Shown here one piece after another: positions 25,505 to 37,851 of a stretch of DNA of 64,000 bases (position 1 is its first letter; the number at the start of each line of letters is the position of its first letter). The notes under the pieces were generated by a model. It had not been told where the DNA came from. It did no database searches and saw only the letters and a program-made list of their open reading frames with translations. The stretch is from Marsupella aquatica (Eukaryota > Marchantiophyta): the NCBI GenBank assembly GCA_973895155.1, contig OZ316898.1, forward strand, positions 10,850,001-10,914,000. The letters are read 5' to 3'. The position numbers and the translations under genes were made by a program.

Positions 25505-27374
25505 AGAAAGTAAGTACAGTAGCTTCAGTTGTCAAGAGATGAGCTTGGAATTTAGGGCTCTGGTTCCTGAACCCCTCTTGTTTCTTTTTTATAGAGTTGT
25601 TCATTGGTTGAGTCTCAGCATATATTCTGGCTGGCCTGGCTTGGGGCCTGGCTTGGGGGTTATGAGACTGCAAGCACCCCTGGGCCAGTTTAGCTCCGGA
25701 GCTATGGGAGCCAGCCCGAATGCCCAAGCTTTGCCCATAAATAAATGGGAGCCTTTGCTCATAAATAAATGGTGAGCATCATAGTGACCGTTTCCAGTTC
25801 CATCCCCAACTGTAGGTGTGCCCATGGAGTCAGGGTCCAGAAACCTCTAGACCATGGGTTCCAATGTGAAGCTTTCTATTATGAATTATTAGTTTGAAGG
25901 GGTGGAAATTGTCTCGTGAAAATACTCTATGGGTCCATGCTGGGATATTCGAATTTTGGGCTAAGGGGTGTAACCCCCTTAGGGCCATTGGTTGTTGGTC
26001 ACAAGACCCCCTCCATGCATGCTGTGTGAGTAGGTGAATGGTGTAAATGAGGGGGAGTATCAATTATCTTTGGGGGCCTTGGTTCTCCACTTTGTGATCT
26101 TGATTTAATCTTCTCTCCCTCCTGGTGGTGCAGTGTCCCCTGATTGGATCCATGGGTTATCCTGCTTATGGGCTACTCTACAGTATTTGCAAACTCCAAT
26201 ACATGATGATGATCTGGATGGATGGATGTAGTCTTGTTCAATGTTGGAGTATTGTTTGTTGTCTGGCTGAAGAACCTGTATGTAATTGTACCAGATTGTG
26301 CATTGGCATGGCCTCACTCTACTAGCCCTTCCATGTCTTGCAGCAATTGCACCCTGTACTTATATCACCTAGCCCCAGCACCTCTTCCTTGAATAAAAAT
26401 AAATCTATGCTATTTCCATTCATCATCCTTGCTTTTTGTCCACCCTCATGTCAGTTTTGTCTTTATGTAGATTCAATGTCACTTTTGTTATATTTCCCCA
26501 TCCTTGTTTTTTGTCCACCCTCATTTTAAGTTTTGTCCTTATGTAGACTCATTATCAATCTTGTCTCTATTGAGATTTTCCATCTAAAAAGCTTCACTCT
26601 ACACCATAGGCATTAAAAATAGTTTCCCTTTGCAAACTAGCCCAGACTACCTGTTCTTTGAACACAATAGAGGAGAGGACAATAAAAATTTCAACCAATA
26701 TATGTAATATTCACATTCTTTGAAGTTTAATGAAATGATTAAAAAAAAAATCATGCTTGGGTCCCATCATGTTAATCATCATCATACATATCATAACTTC
26801 CTTCTTTCTATGCACATATATTAGTGTGTCTAGAGACTTCACTCTACAAGCCTAAATCTCAACTTTAGTTTTCTTTCTCGCTTTATATATAAGATAGTGA
26901 ATATATCTCAACTCTAGTTTCCCTGAGCGCACATATATATATACTAGCCCCCACTACCCGTCCTTTGAATGTGAATAGCAGAGAGGACAATAAAAGAATT
27001 ATCAAAATATATTTTCTATTCATATTCTTTAAAAATTATTGAAATGATAATTTTTTTATCATTTTAATAGTCATATATATTATATTATTCTCTTGTATGT
27101 GCACATCAGTCTTTTTGTATGCACATCCATCTTTTATGTACATATATTGTGGTGGGGCCATAGTGCTTATATTTTTTGAATGTAAATAATTAAAAATTAT
27201 TATAAAAAATTGACATGTACATACACAATAATGTCATGAGTTTCTCCCATGCACATGATGACCATAGAGTTACTGGCTAGAGGCTTCACTCTAGACCTAG
27301 GCTCTTAAGAAACTCTGGACCTAGGCTCTTAAGAATAGAGTTCAGTTGATGCTTTTATATTAAGAGTCAGAGTC
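25505..27374. other. Gene-free region before the copia element
   Basis: No gene is recognised. It is AT-rich with short repeats. The phrase GCAATTGCACCCTGTACTTA (about 26343) recurs with one change immediately right of the copia element (about 41078), so part of this is a dispersed repeat. The small duplication GACCTAGGCTCTTAAGAA lies at 27295-27340. Confidence 0.4.
26634..27055 (+). repeat. Direct duplication, about 110-bp unit, spacing about 307 bp
   Basis: CTAGCCCAGACTACCTGTTC followed by GAGAGGACAATAAAAA and CATATTCTTT-like sequence at about 26636-26745 recurs in altered form at about 26943-27052. The copies are diverged and no coding sequence is present. Confidence 0.6.
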
Positions 27375-27474
27375 TGAATGAGAATGAATATGTATAGTCT
27401 GGTAATGATTGTACATATAGTGGGACCAGGGTGACCGGCTGGTCTGGTCATCCGGTCAAAGGTAGAATCTAACA
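27375..27474 (-). repeat. Copia 3' LTR
   Basis: It matches 40957-41056 with only a few substitutions. On the - strand the terminal dinucleotides are TG and CA. Confidence 0.85.
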
Positions 27475-27785
27475 CTCCCCTTTGGATATATAGTGACAAC
27501 TATATAGACAACATAGACTATACTTATTATATCATGTTCATAGGAAATACATGATATAAGTACAATCGAGGTAAACTGCCTCGTTAAAAAACCTTTATCA
27601 ACTCTAGCTTAGTAAAAACTCTACCAGTGTAGCAGAGAAAAATATGAGTGCTAAAGGAAAAAGAGTGCAGTCTAACAATCCTCGTCGTAATAAATGTCAA
27701 TGTTAAGTAAAGTTAGATGCTATAGTAAATCTAAGTTTAGCATCTGTCTCAACAACGGGTCGTCAGCATCATGTCGTCAGCATCA

Positions 27786-29414
27786 TCAAGTATCATGTGG
27801 AGCAGCAGCCTCCACGGTCATCATGCGTCGCACACTCCGTAGTCCAATCGCCTGGTAGTGTCGGTGATGAACTGATGGTGGTAGTGATTTGGTGAAGAGA
27901 TCCGCACAGTTGTCTGCACTTGAAATCTACAAAATGTTGATCTCTTTTCCATGTAACTCGTGGGTGTAGAAAATTTTTGGAGCTATATGCTTCACGCGGT
28001 CGCCTTTGATGAATCCTTTCCTGATCTGCTGTATACATGCTGCGTTATCCTCAAAAATGTTAGTAGGCTTTGTTAGTGGTGGTAGGCCGCATTTGGTGTT
28101 GATATGGTTTATAAAGGATCGTAACCAAACGGCTTCATGACTAGCCTCATGTAGAGCTAAGATTTCTGAGTGATTCGATGAGGTTGTTGTTAGGGTCTGT
28201 TTCACGCTTTTCCAAGAAAAAGTGATACCCCCAATAGTAAAAACATATTCAGTTTGGGATTTTGCGGTGTCAGTGTCGAAAAGATATCCGGCATCCGCAT
28301 ATCCTATGAGTTCGTGGTTTGCACGGAATGGGTAAAATAACCCTGTATCAGTGGTGCCATGCAGATACCTAAATACGTGTTTAACTCCATTCCAGTGTCT
28401 GGTTGTGGGAGTTGCACTATGTCTAGCTAGTAAGTTAACTGCAAATGCAATGTCTGGTCTAGTCTGATTTGCTAGGTACATTAATGCTCCTATCGCAAAA
28501 AGATATGGGGTTTCTGGTCCTAATAGGGTTCATGCTCTTCGCGCTTGCGAAAAACATCAGTATTGTTTTCTAATGAATGTACAACCATTGGTGACGTCAA
28601 TGGGTGTGCTAGGTTCATATTGAACTGTTTTAGGATCTTTTCGGTTTGTGTGGTTTGATGGAGTGTCATGCCAATAGGTAAGATCTCCAGTTGTAATCCT
28701 AAGCAAAAGTTTGTATGTCCAAGGTCTTTCATCTCAAATGTTGATTTAAGACTAGTAATAGTATTTTCGGTAATTTGGGGTGTCCCAAATATGTTTAAGT
28801 CATCAACATAGATAGAAACGATGACATATTTGTCATCCACATGTTTAATAAATAAACATGGTGTAATGGCATCATGGGAAAAACCCATGGCAATTATTTC
28901 ATCAGTAAATCTTTGATACCATACTCTGCCACTTTGTTTCAGGCCATATAATGCCTTCAACACGCAGATAGCTAGTCCGCGGCGAGTATTACGTACGGTT
29001 GACACAGCGGTGTCGTTATTATGAGTTACATGTGTAGATGACACATGAGGTGTAACTTGAGATAATTGTGTTATAATCTTATGTAAATATGGAATATGCG
29101 ATTTAGCGCCTTGAGCTAAAGCTCGGCGTCGTTGCTCTAGCTCAGGAGGTGATCGCATGTATAGACAAGTGTCTAAAGTTCCATATAGATATGCGGTGGA
29201 AACATCCAGTTGTCGTATTTGTAGTTTATGGAAAATGGCAAATCCGATAAGGTATCGAAATGTTGTGCTATCCATAACCGGTGAGTAAGTTTCATCGTAA
29301 TGAATTCCCGGTTGTTGGGTAAATCCTTTCCCTACCAGACGTGCTTTGTAGCGTACAACTTGGCCTTTATCATTTCTTTTGCGGACGAATGTCTACTTGT
29401 AGCCAATGAGATGT
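27786..29414 (-). pseudogene. Copia reverse transcriptase and RNase H, broken
   Basis: Read on the - strand, it begins with the RT segment around GYK*TFVRKRND, where a TAG replaces the expected Trp. It continues through LDVSTAYLYGTL, KALYGLKQSGRVWYQRF and the catalytic box SIYVDDLN, so the polymerase motif itself is intact. A frameshift near 28523 separates it from LMYLANQTRPDIAFAVNLLA and the RNase H part (28481-27927). A TAG at about 27924-27926 precedes the last segment (SSADNCADLFTKSLPP), which ends at 27786. A working element would read through all three breaks, so this copy is dead. Confidence 0.9.
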
Positions 29415-29418
29415 ACGT

Positions 29419-30498
29419 TGTCATGATTTTCTCTTAAGTTATAAAAAATTGTTTGTTTTAATATGCTATAGATTATATAAGTAATTTAGTAGTTAAATTA
29501 TTAAATTTAGACTTTATTAAACTTCTTTAGCTATATTAACGGACTATAGTAGTTTCACCAATGCATATGAGTAGTTCCATCAACTACAATAATATTCACC
29601 AATGCATAGTAGGTCCACCAACGCATAGTAGTTCCACCAACGCATGGTAGTTCCACCTACTAAAAGTAGTTTCACCAACTATGAACAGTACTAGCACACT
29701 CTTAGGTATTAGATGTTTGACACTTGGCCTTCATCCAAGTGCTTGGGCTTGATCCATGCCCTCTTGGTGTGCACTATAAATAAAGTGGTGAGGTGCACTC
29801 TCCCCTCATTCCGCACTGTTTATCATTCAAGGTTGTGAAGCTCTTTTGTGCCTTGAACATAGTAGTGGGCGTCCTTTGGCCCAGATAGCAAAGGAATGAG
29901 TGGTAGACTTATAGATGGGACCTTAGAGAATAAATTTTCTTTGGGAATATATGGGTGGGGCATTCTTTGGCCCGGATAGCAAAGGAATAGGAGAGCCATC
30001 ATGAATCCAGGAGAGAGAGTTATCCCTGATCTTCACCTTCGTAATTCGTTTTTGATTAGAGTTCATCTTTTAGACAAACCATCTATGAGGCAACATCTAA
30101 CCTATCATTTTGGAGCTCAGTTTGCAACTGCTGTTATGGTTTCTAACGAGCCAATAATATACCCAATGGTGTCGTACTGAAAGGAGTGGGAGTGCATCAT
30201 CTTTATCCTTTCTTGAAGTCATGGATCTGAATAGGAGTCCGGATGATATCCCTGTTTTATTTTTTCTTGGAGATATTAGGATCATATGTCGTAAGAAAAC
30301 TAATTTTCGTGATGTGTTGTCCGCTAGTATGGTGAAGTAGGGTTTAACAGTATTTTAGTTTCACCTGAACCTTTCTTAATACCCACTACCCTTGTTACTA
30401 GAATTATCATTTTGATTTTAGTGTAGAACTTATGAGCATGCAAGGTTAACTTCAAAAGAGCCAACATGCTCTTGCCAGAAAACACGGTCATCCGGACA
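29419..30498 (+). repeat. Gypsy 5' LTR
   Basis: About 1,080 bases, matching 35175-36256 with scattered substitutions. It holds short internal tandem repeats around AGTTCCACCAACGCAT (29545-29690) and a candidate TATA box (TATAAATAA, about 29775), as expected for the promoter of an LTR element. Confidence 0.92.
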
Positions 30499-30644
30499 TA
30501 AGTGACGACCATACTGGGAAACCACTGGATTTGGAAGTTAGCTTGTGCATGTTTGAGTTCTAATGGATGAAGAGAGATATGGTTTTGGAACTTTGAATTC
30601 TTAACTTGTTTATATTATTAAGTCAAGAGGGAAGAATTGCAATT

Positions 30645-32159
30645 ATGGGAATTGAGATGAATCCAACTGACATGGAGAGGTTTTCATCATTGATTGCTGC
30701 TTACTTACATGGAATGAAGGAGAAGGAGATGGAGGAGAACAAGAAGAAGGAGTTGCTTGGTAGGACCACGAAGTACCTACACTCGGTTCTTACCAAGCAA
30801 GGAGAATTTGATGGGTGAAATGTAACCAAGTATCTCAAGGGGTACTGGACGGAGGCTACAATTCATAAGATTGATGCAGAAGTTGTAGTCAAGGAGTTTG
30901 TATCTTTAGTAGAACCTGAACTCAAGGGAATTGTTACTACCTTGATAGATGGAGCTATTGGGGAGAAAGCATGGAAGATCTTTGAGTTGAAGATGAAAAA
31001 AGAATTTTAGCTTGAAGATCCAGATCGGGTTACTCAAGCATCTTTCCTTGATTGGGTGGCCGATAGAAGCAAGAAGTTGGGACCTCAAGAACTGATAAGG
31101 GAGTTTACGAAGAAGTTCAATCAGCTTCCTGAGATTGGTTCTGAAGTTATCAAGGTACAGAAGGCTACTTTACTTATCCGAGCTGCTGATGAGAAACTTC
31201 AAGACGAGTTGGAGCTTGCTCTGGAATTGATGAACCCAAGTCGTGGAGCCAGTCCACCAACTTGGGAGGAGATTGAGATTGCTGTGCTTAGGGTCAGCCA
31301 AAAGCATAGAAGAAAGAAGCTAAGTCATGAAGGTGCTCTACATGCGGTTGCACCTGTGACTTCTATGAGGAGAATGGAGAAAATAGAGTCAACAACTGGT
31401 AGGGGTGAGAAAAACATGGACAAAATGGATGAGTTGTCTGAACTCATGAAAAATCTTACCATTCTTGCCACCCAAGCCTTCGAGCAAATGGGAGGAGGTG
31501 CATCAAGACCAGCGTCAAGAGGTGGTCCAGGAGCCGGGAGTTCCATTGGCGGAGCAAGGAGTTGGAATTGTATTTGGTGTGATAGTAAGGAGCACTCAAG
31601 GCGTGAATGTGGGGAGCTTTCTGTTGCTCTGAGAGAGAGAATAGTCAAGTTCATTGATCATGATGGCATAAGAAAGCTTGCTTATCATGATTCAGGAGAG
31701 CTTATTCCAGTAAACACAAACAAGGGCGGTATGAAGGTGTTGGTGGAGAGAAGAATGACTGAACATCATACTTCAGCCATTGCAGCAGCTTTTGGAGATC
31801 AGGATGAGCATGAAGCAGATATTTACACCCTCTTTGGGAGTTCTTCGTCAACAGAGACAGACAAGAAGAGACTAGCAGAGTTTGTAAGGAGGAAGTCAGG
31901 CTGGAGTGATCCAGTGTTGATCTCTTCTTTCACTGCAGAAGTGGGATCTCTATGGGATTCTATGGTAGAGGAGAAACGAAAGTCGTCCGAACCTTTGGAA
32001 GAACGTGCCAAAGGAAAACAAAAGGTTGAGCCTGGACCCTCTATTTTGCAGCCATCATCAAGAGTCCCAATAAGAGGAGTGTTCGATTTGAAGATAGAGG
32101 AAGTACAACAAAGGAGCCTACTTCGACTCCTTCATCCTCAAAGGAGATGGAAGTGGTAA
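30645..32159 (+). pseudogene. Gypsy gag, broken by two stops
   Basis: One frame runs from ATG 30645 to 32159, interrupted by TGA (30816-30818) and TAG (31007-31009). It contains a retrotransposon gag-like region and a CCHC zinc knuckle, CIWCDSKEHSRREC (near 31568-31609), with C-X2-C-X4-H-X4-C spacing. The following pol frame differs, so a shift occurs near 32090-32150. That shift may be a mutation or a normal gag-pol frame change. Confidence 0.85.
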
Positions 32160-35121
32160 AAAAAGAGAAGGTGGAAAAGAAAGGACCTGGTTGGGTCCTT
32201 GGAAGAGATGTTGAGCAGCACATTGCGTATGATCAAGTTGCTGAGAAGTTTTGGAAAGCGGAGGTGAGCGGAGTCACCAATGAGGAGTTTTTTGCTTGCA
32301 TGAACTCCAAGGCTCAAGATGCATTACTTGCAAAGGTGAAACGAAAACGATTTTACAAGGAAGGACCTCATGCCTTGGGAATGGAGGTTTTTTCTGATGT
32401 TGATGAAGATGGAGAAGGTTCAATTGTTTCTCAAGCCAGTGTGGAGTGTGAAGTGTATCAAGTGAATGCGGAGAAGATCCCTAGACCACAGATGCTAGGG
32501 TCTTCAACAAAGGAAGTTCCTGAACCAAAGATGTCAGGAGTTGAGGTATTGGAGAGGTGGAAACCATTGGCGAAAGCAACAACAGGATTTGCAGTGACCC
32601 AGGATATGACAAAAATTAGTCATAAAGAGGTGCTCAAGGCCTCACAAAGTGTGTGGGTCATGTGTGCTTCAGCTATGAAGAATCCTGATTCAGGAGACGA
32701 CAAGGAGTCCATCTTGGAGCCGTTTTGGGCAAGAACTTGCTCAGTTGTGGAGGTAGAGCTTGTAGGAATGGAGGGCAAAGCTTGAGCATTGATTGACACA
32801 GGATCTGAGATGAATCTAATGTCAAGAAGCATCTATGATCTTGGGCAATGGATGATTGATTGTGATACTCAATGGTCTGTCAACTCAATCAATCGTTCAA
32901 AGAATATGCTTTGGGGAGGATGCCCTGGAGTATCAGTGAAGGTTGGCCATGTGATAGAACCAACTAACATCTTTGTGCATGATAGCTTGCCCTATGATCT
33001 CATTCTAGGGCAGCCTTACATTACTCAAGCTCGAATGGAGTACAAGGTCCTACCAGATGGCACTCATATGGCAAAGGTAAGGAGTCGGGATGAATTGCGG
33101 GTAGATGCAATCAATCAGATGAAAGATTGTAAAGCAACTTCGGAGGTGCGAAGGTTCTTTGGCGCTTGCTTGTTCTATAGGATCTGGATTCCTCACTTTG
33201 CACATATTGCTAATCCTTTGTACGGATTATTGAGGAAGAATGTGCACTTTGTTTGGACAGAGGCACATAAGGAGGCTATGCAAAGGTTAAAGGAGGCCTT
33301 ACTTAGCCCCCTTGTTTTACGTCCCTTATGCTATGATGGAAGACCCATCATTGTCACTGTAGATTCAAGTTCTGATGCTGCTGGATGGGCGGTGGGGCAG
33401 GATGATGAGGAGGGGAGAAGATTTGCAGAAAGGTTTGGAGCTAAGATCTTTTCAGCAAGGCAAAGGCATTACCCTCAAATCAAGCGAGAGTTGTGGGGAG
33501 CAAGGATAGCCTTGTGTCAAGAAAAAGTCTACTTAATTGGAGCACAAGTCATTCTTGAGACTGATTGTTTACCACTTTTAGGGATGATTGCTAACTGTGA
33601 TACTCCAGACATTGCTATGCTACGTTGGATAGCTTTTATTAGGATAATCAACCCCGAGCTTCGACACATTGCTGGAAAAGATAATCCAGTAGCAGATATG
33701 CTTTCAAGAGCCCGCTATGATCAGAATGAAGTGGAGGCAGTTCAAGTGATGAATGGAGAGTTTGAGGTCTTAACATTTCGAGAGGAGCTATATTCTGGAG
33801 AGTTGCTCTTGATTGGAAGGTACCTTAGTACTCTTCAAAGGCCTATTGAAATGATAGAAGAGAAGTTTCAACAATTACGGAAGAAGGCTTACAAGTTCAT
33901 GCTCAAGGATGGTGTTTTATGGAGAAGGTCTTTGAAGAAAGGACATGTTCCTTGTAGAGTTCTTGATACAGATGAAGAGAAGAAGAAAGTCTTATGGGAT
34001 TATCATGATGCTGTTGAAGCAGGACATCGAGGAGTTAGAGCTACCTATGAGCGGGTTCAAAGGTGGTACTGGTGGTCAGGCATGTATGTGGATGTAAAAT
34101 CCTATGTTGGATCTTGTGAGAGTTGTCAGTATTACTCTAAAGTTCGGTTTAGAGATGGACTTAATCCCACTAGTCCTTTTTCTTTACATTTTTAGTGGGC
34201 AGTAGATGTGGTGCACATGCCATGGGAAATTAGGGGGGCAAAGTACCTTGTCCTTGCAAGAGAAGATCTTCTTATGTTGAAGGAAGGGCTTTAACCTCTA
34301 ACACTACAGAAGCAGTATGCAGGTTCATACTTGAAGACGTTATAGCACGTCATGGTTATTTTGTGCAAATGAGAGCAGATAGAGGAGAGCTGAATTCTGA
34401 AGAGGCTGCAGAATTTTTTGACCGGTTCAACATCAAGCTCAAACTCACTACTGCCTACAACCCAGAAGGAAATGGAAAGATTGAGCGAGGGCACCCACCG
34501 ATAGTGAATGCCTTGGTGAAATTTGGTCGAGGAAAACCATCGCTTTGGCCCAATCTTCTACCATTTGCTCTTTTGGCAGATCGAATGACATGCACTACCA
34601 CAACAGGAATTACGCCTGCCAAATTAGTCTCTGGACATTTGCCTTTGATGCCGATTGAGAAAAATGTTTAGAGTTGGAGGATGATTGAATGGCAAGATAG
34701 AATCTCCCAAGAAAAGTTGCTGGAGCGAAGGATTGAGCACTTTAGCCAGACCAAGGAGAAGATTGAGGAGGCGTTACTAAGGCTAAAGGAGGCTCGTGAG
34801 AAGAATAAGGAACGATTTGACAAGATCCATCGTTTGAGACCAATTCCCATCCAGAATGGAGATTGGGTCTTGATCTATGAGGGAGGGTTGGAACAGCAAC
34901 ATTCTACTCTGAAGAAGTTTGCACGTCGTTGGAGAGGACCATTTGTGGTGGAGGAGGTTTGTCCTAATGCAACATATGTGGTAAGAGAACTTGATGGAGC
35001 AATTCGTCGCAATTCCTATGCAGGGAAGCAAGTGAAATTGTTTAAACGACGAACTCGATTTGTGACAGAGGAAAAGTTTGAACCCGACGACTATGAGGCT
35101 TTAGATGAAGAAGACATGTAG
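32147..35121 (+). pseudogene. Gypsy pol: protease, RNase H, integrase; reverse transcriptase core missing
   Basis: The frame 32147-34195 holds an aspartic protease motif (LIDTGSEMNLMS, just after a TGA at 32783-32785). It then passes without a break into the post-RT connection (KDCKATSEVRRFFGACLFYR, from about 33110), RNase H (VTVDSSSDAAGWAVG), and the integrase zinc-binding part (CESCQYY). The whole finger-palm part of RT with its catalytic aspartates is absent near 33080-33105, yet the frame remains open. After TAG 34193-34195 and a frameshift, the integrase core continues at 34363-34671 (ADRGELNS, GNGKIERGH), then TAG and a C-terminal part to 35121. Confidence 0.88.
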
Positions 35122-35174
35122 CGATTCTAGGTGTGGTGCATACCGGAGGATGCACATGTTTGGTAGGGGTGATG

Positions 35175-36256
35175 TGTCGTGATTTTCTTTTAAGTTATAA
35201 AAAATTGTTTGTTTTAATATGCTATAGATTATATAAGTAATTTAGTAGTTAAATTATTAAATTTAGACTTTATTAAACTTTTTTAGCTATATTAACGGAC
35301 TATAGTAGTTCCACCAATGCATATGAGTAGTTCCACCAACTACAATAATATTCACCAACGCATAGTAGGTCCACCAACGCATAGTAGTTCCATCAACGCA
35401 TGGTAGTTCCACCTACTAAAAGTAGTTTCACCAACTATGAACAGTACTAGCACACTCTTAGGTATTAGATGTTTGACACTTGGCCTTCATCCAAGTGCTT
35501 GGGCTTGATCCATGCCCTCTTGGTGTGCACTATAAATAAAGTGGTGAGGGGCACTCTCCCCTCATTCCGCACTGTTTATCATTCAAGGTTGTGAAGCTCT
35601 TTTGTGCCTTGAACATAGTAGTGGGCGTCCTTTGGCCCGGATAGCAAAAGAATGAGTGGTAGACTTATAGATGGGACCTTAGGGAATAAAGTTTCTTTGG
35701 GAATATAGGGGTGGGGCGTTCTTTGGCCCGGATAGCAAAGGAATAGGAGAGCCATCATGAATCCAGAAGAGAGAGTTATCCCTGAATCTTCACCTTCGTA
35801 ATCCATTTTTGATTAGAGTCCATCTTTTAGACAAACTATCTATGAGATAACATCTAACCTATCATTTTGGAGCTCAGTTTGCAACTGCTGTTATGGTTTC
35901 TAACGAGCCAATAATATACCCAGTGGTGTCGTACCGAGAGGAGTGGGAGTGCATCATCTTTGTCCTTTATTGAAGTCATGGATCTGAATAGGAGTCCGGA
36001 TGATATCCCTGTTTCATTTTTTCTTGGAGATATTAGGATCATATGTCGTAAGAAAACTAATTTTTGTGATGTGTTGGTCCGCAAGTATGATGAAGTAGGG
36101 TTTAACAGTATTTTAGTTTCACCTGAACCTTTCTTAATACCCACTACCTTTGTTACTAGAATTATCATTTTGATTTTAGTGTAGAACTTATGAGCATGCA
36201 AGGTTAACTTCAAAAGAGCCAACATGCTCTTGCCAGAAAACACGGTCACCCGGACA
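35175..36256 (+). repeat. Gypsy 3' LTR
   Basis: About 1,082 bases, the counterpart of 29419-30498. It ends CCGGACA, followed by ACGT and by copia pol sequence on the opposite strand. Differences between the two LTRs are scattered point changes, so the insertion is not brand new. Confidence 0.92.
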
Positions 36257-37851
36257 ACGTCTTTGGGTGTTGGCTCAACTGGGCCAAAGGTGTGTCTGCT
36301 TAGTAGGGAATCTAATTCTCCGTTGATAGCTTTCTGCCATTCAGGCCAATCTGGTCTGTTTTGGCATTCTAAGATGGATATTGGTTCTGGTGTTTCGTCT
36401 GTGATATGTGTTGCCACCATTAATGCAAAAGCATTATCTATTGAAGTAGTATTTCTATCCCACATCGTACCAGTGTGTGCGTAGTGGATAGAAATCTCTT
36501 CATGAGTTGTGGATTCGGTATGATCGACATCAGGTGAAGGTGGTATAGATGAACCGCGCCTTCTTGGTTGTTTATCCTTTGATCCCAAAGGTCTACCACG
36601 TTTGGCACGAGGTTGGGATGTACTTGCTGGCTCACTTGATAATTCGATGTGAGCAGATGCTCTCGCAACTGGAATATGTGAGCGGCTAACTTGTGATGTA
36701 TCGACGAAAGCGTCGGGAAGTTCTTCCACAATCTTGTGGAGTTGTAAAATTCTTTGAACTTCTTTCTCCCCTTGATTGGTTCGAAGGTCTTGCCAAAATG
36801 GCGAATGTCTTTCCCACTCCAAAGGTGGTTGTGGGTGTTCAGGGGTTACTAACGGTGGATAAACATGTTCATCAAAATGGCAATCTAGGAATCTAGATTT
36901 AAAGACGTCGCCAGTTGTTGGCTCCATATATCGGATTATGGAAGGAGAGTCGAATCCGATGTATATCCCCAACTGTCGTTGGGGTCCCATCTTGGTTCGT
37001 TTGGGTGGAGTAATGGGGGCCATTACTTGACATCCAAATGAACGAAGATGTGATAGGTCAGGTTTAATACCATTAGCAATTTGGTATGGGCTATAGGTAT
37101 TAAAAGCCGATGGGCGGTATTGAATTAATGCGTTAGCCTGTAATATGGCATGTCCCCATGCTGAGACGGGGTGTTTTGACTGCATTAGTAGTGGGCGTGC
37201 AATTAACTGGAGGCGTTTAATGACCGCTTCAGCTAATCCATTCTAAAAATGCACGTGAGGTACAGGATATTGTACGTCTATGCCAAGTGATGTGCAAAAA
37301 TCGTCAAATGTTTTGGATGTGAATTCCCCTGCATTGTCCACCCTGAGTGTCTTAATGGGATGATATGGGAATTGTGCTTTCACGCGCAAGATTTGCGCCA
37401 AAATGCGAGGCATAACCATGTTCCTCGTTGAAAGCAGTGTCACATTTGACCATTTAGTTGATGCGTCGATTAATACCATAAAGTAGCGAAAAGGTCCGCT
37501 TGGAGGGTTAATTGGCCCACAAACATCTGCATGGATGATTTCCAAGAATTTGGGTATTTTAGTGGACAATTTTGATGTCGTGGGCCTTGTTATTAATTTG
37601 CCGCGTGAGCATGCAGTGCATGGGGTGCTCGCTGGAATGTGGTGTGTATTGATTGGAATGCCTCTTGAATTCTTAATGATTTTGGTTAGCATTGATTGGC
37701 CGGGGTGGCCGAGGCGTGCATGCCAGAGCGCATGCAATTCGCTTGTGTTGGCATTGTTATGCAGGCATTCAATATGAGTTACATAAAACCCGCAAGGATA
37801 CAAGAAAAGGGTTTCTTTAATGATTTTCCCCGTAGGGGTATTTTCAACCAA
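36257..37851 (-). pseudogene. Copia integrase region, broken
   Basis: Read on the - strand from 37851, it has a GAG-pre-integrase zinc-binding part (LWHARLGHPG, then CTAC) and the integrase core with HADVCGPI, LRVDNAGEFTS and NGLAEAVIKR, that is, the D, D and E positions. A TAG at about 37243-37245 replaces the expected Gln before NGLAE. The segment continues into the Pro-rich linker and stops at PTPKDV, where the gypsy LTR begins. The continuation of this protein is at 29414. Confidence 0.88.

Larger units (their letters stand above)
29419..36256 (+). mobile_element. Ty3/gypsy LTR retrotransposon nested in the copia element
   Basis: Two near-identical LTRs (29419-30498 and 35175-36256) flank a + strand gag-protease-RNase H-integrase. 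The LTRs begin TGTC(A/G)TGATT and end CCGGACA. The 4-base ACGT flanks both sides (29415-29418 and 36257-36260), a short target duplication. The insertion interrupts the copia pol frame. A purine-rich stretch (GGTAGGGGTGATG) precedes the 3' LTR. No chromodomain is evident at the integrase C-terminus. Confidence 0.92.

Noticed and set aside
35960-36484. + strand frames in the gypsy 3' LTR and copia pol
   Set aside because: They are in the LTR or antisense to copia pol and have no similarity of their own.
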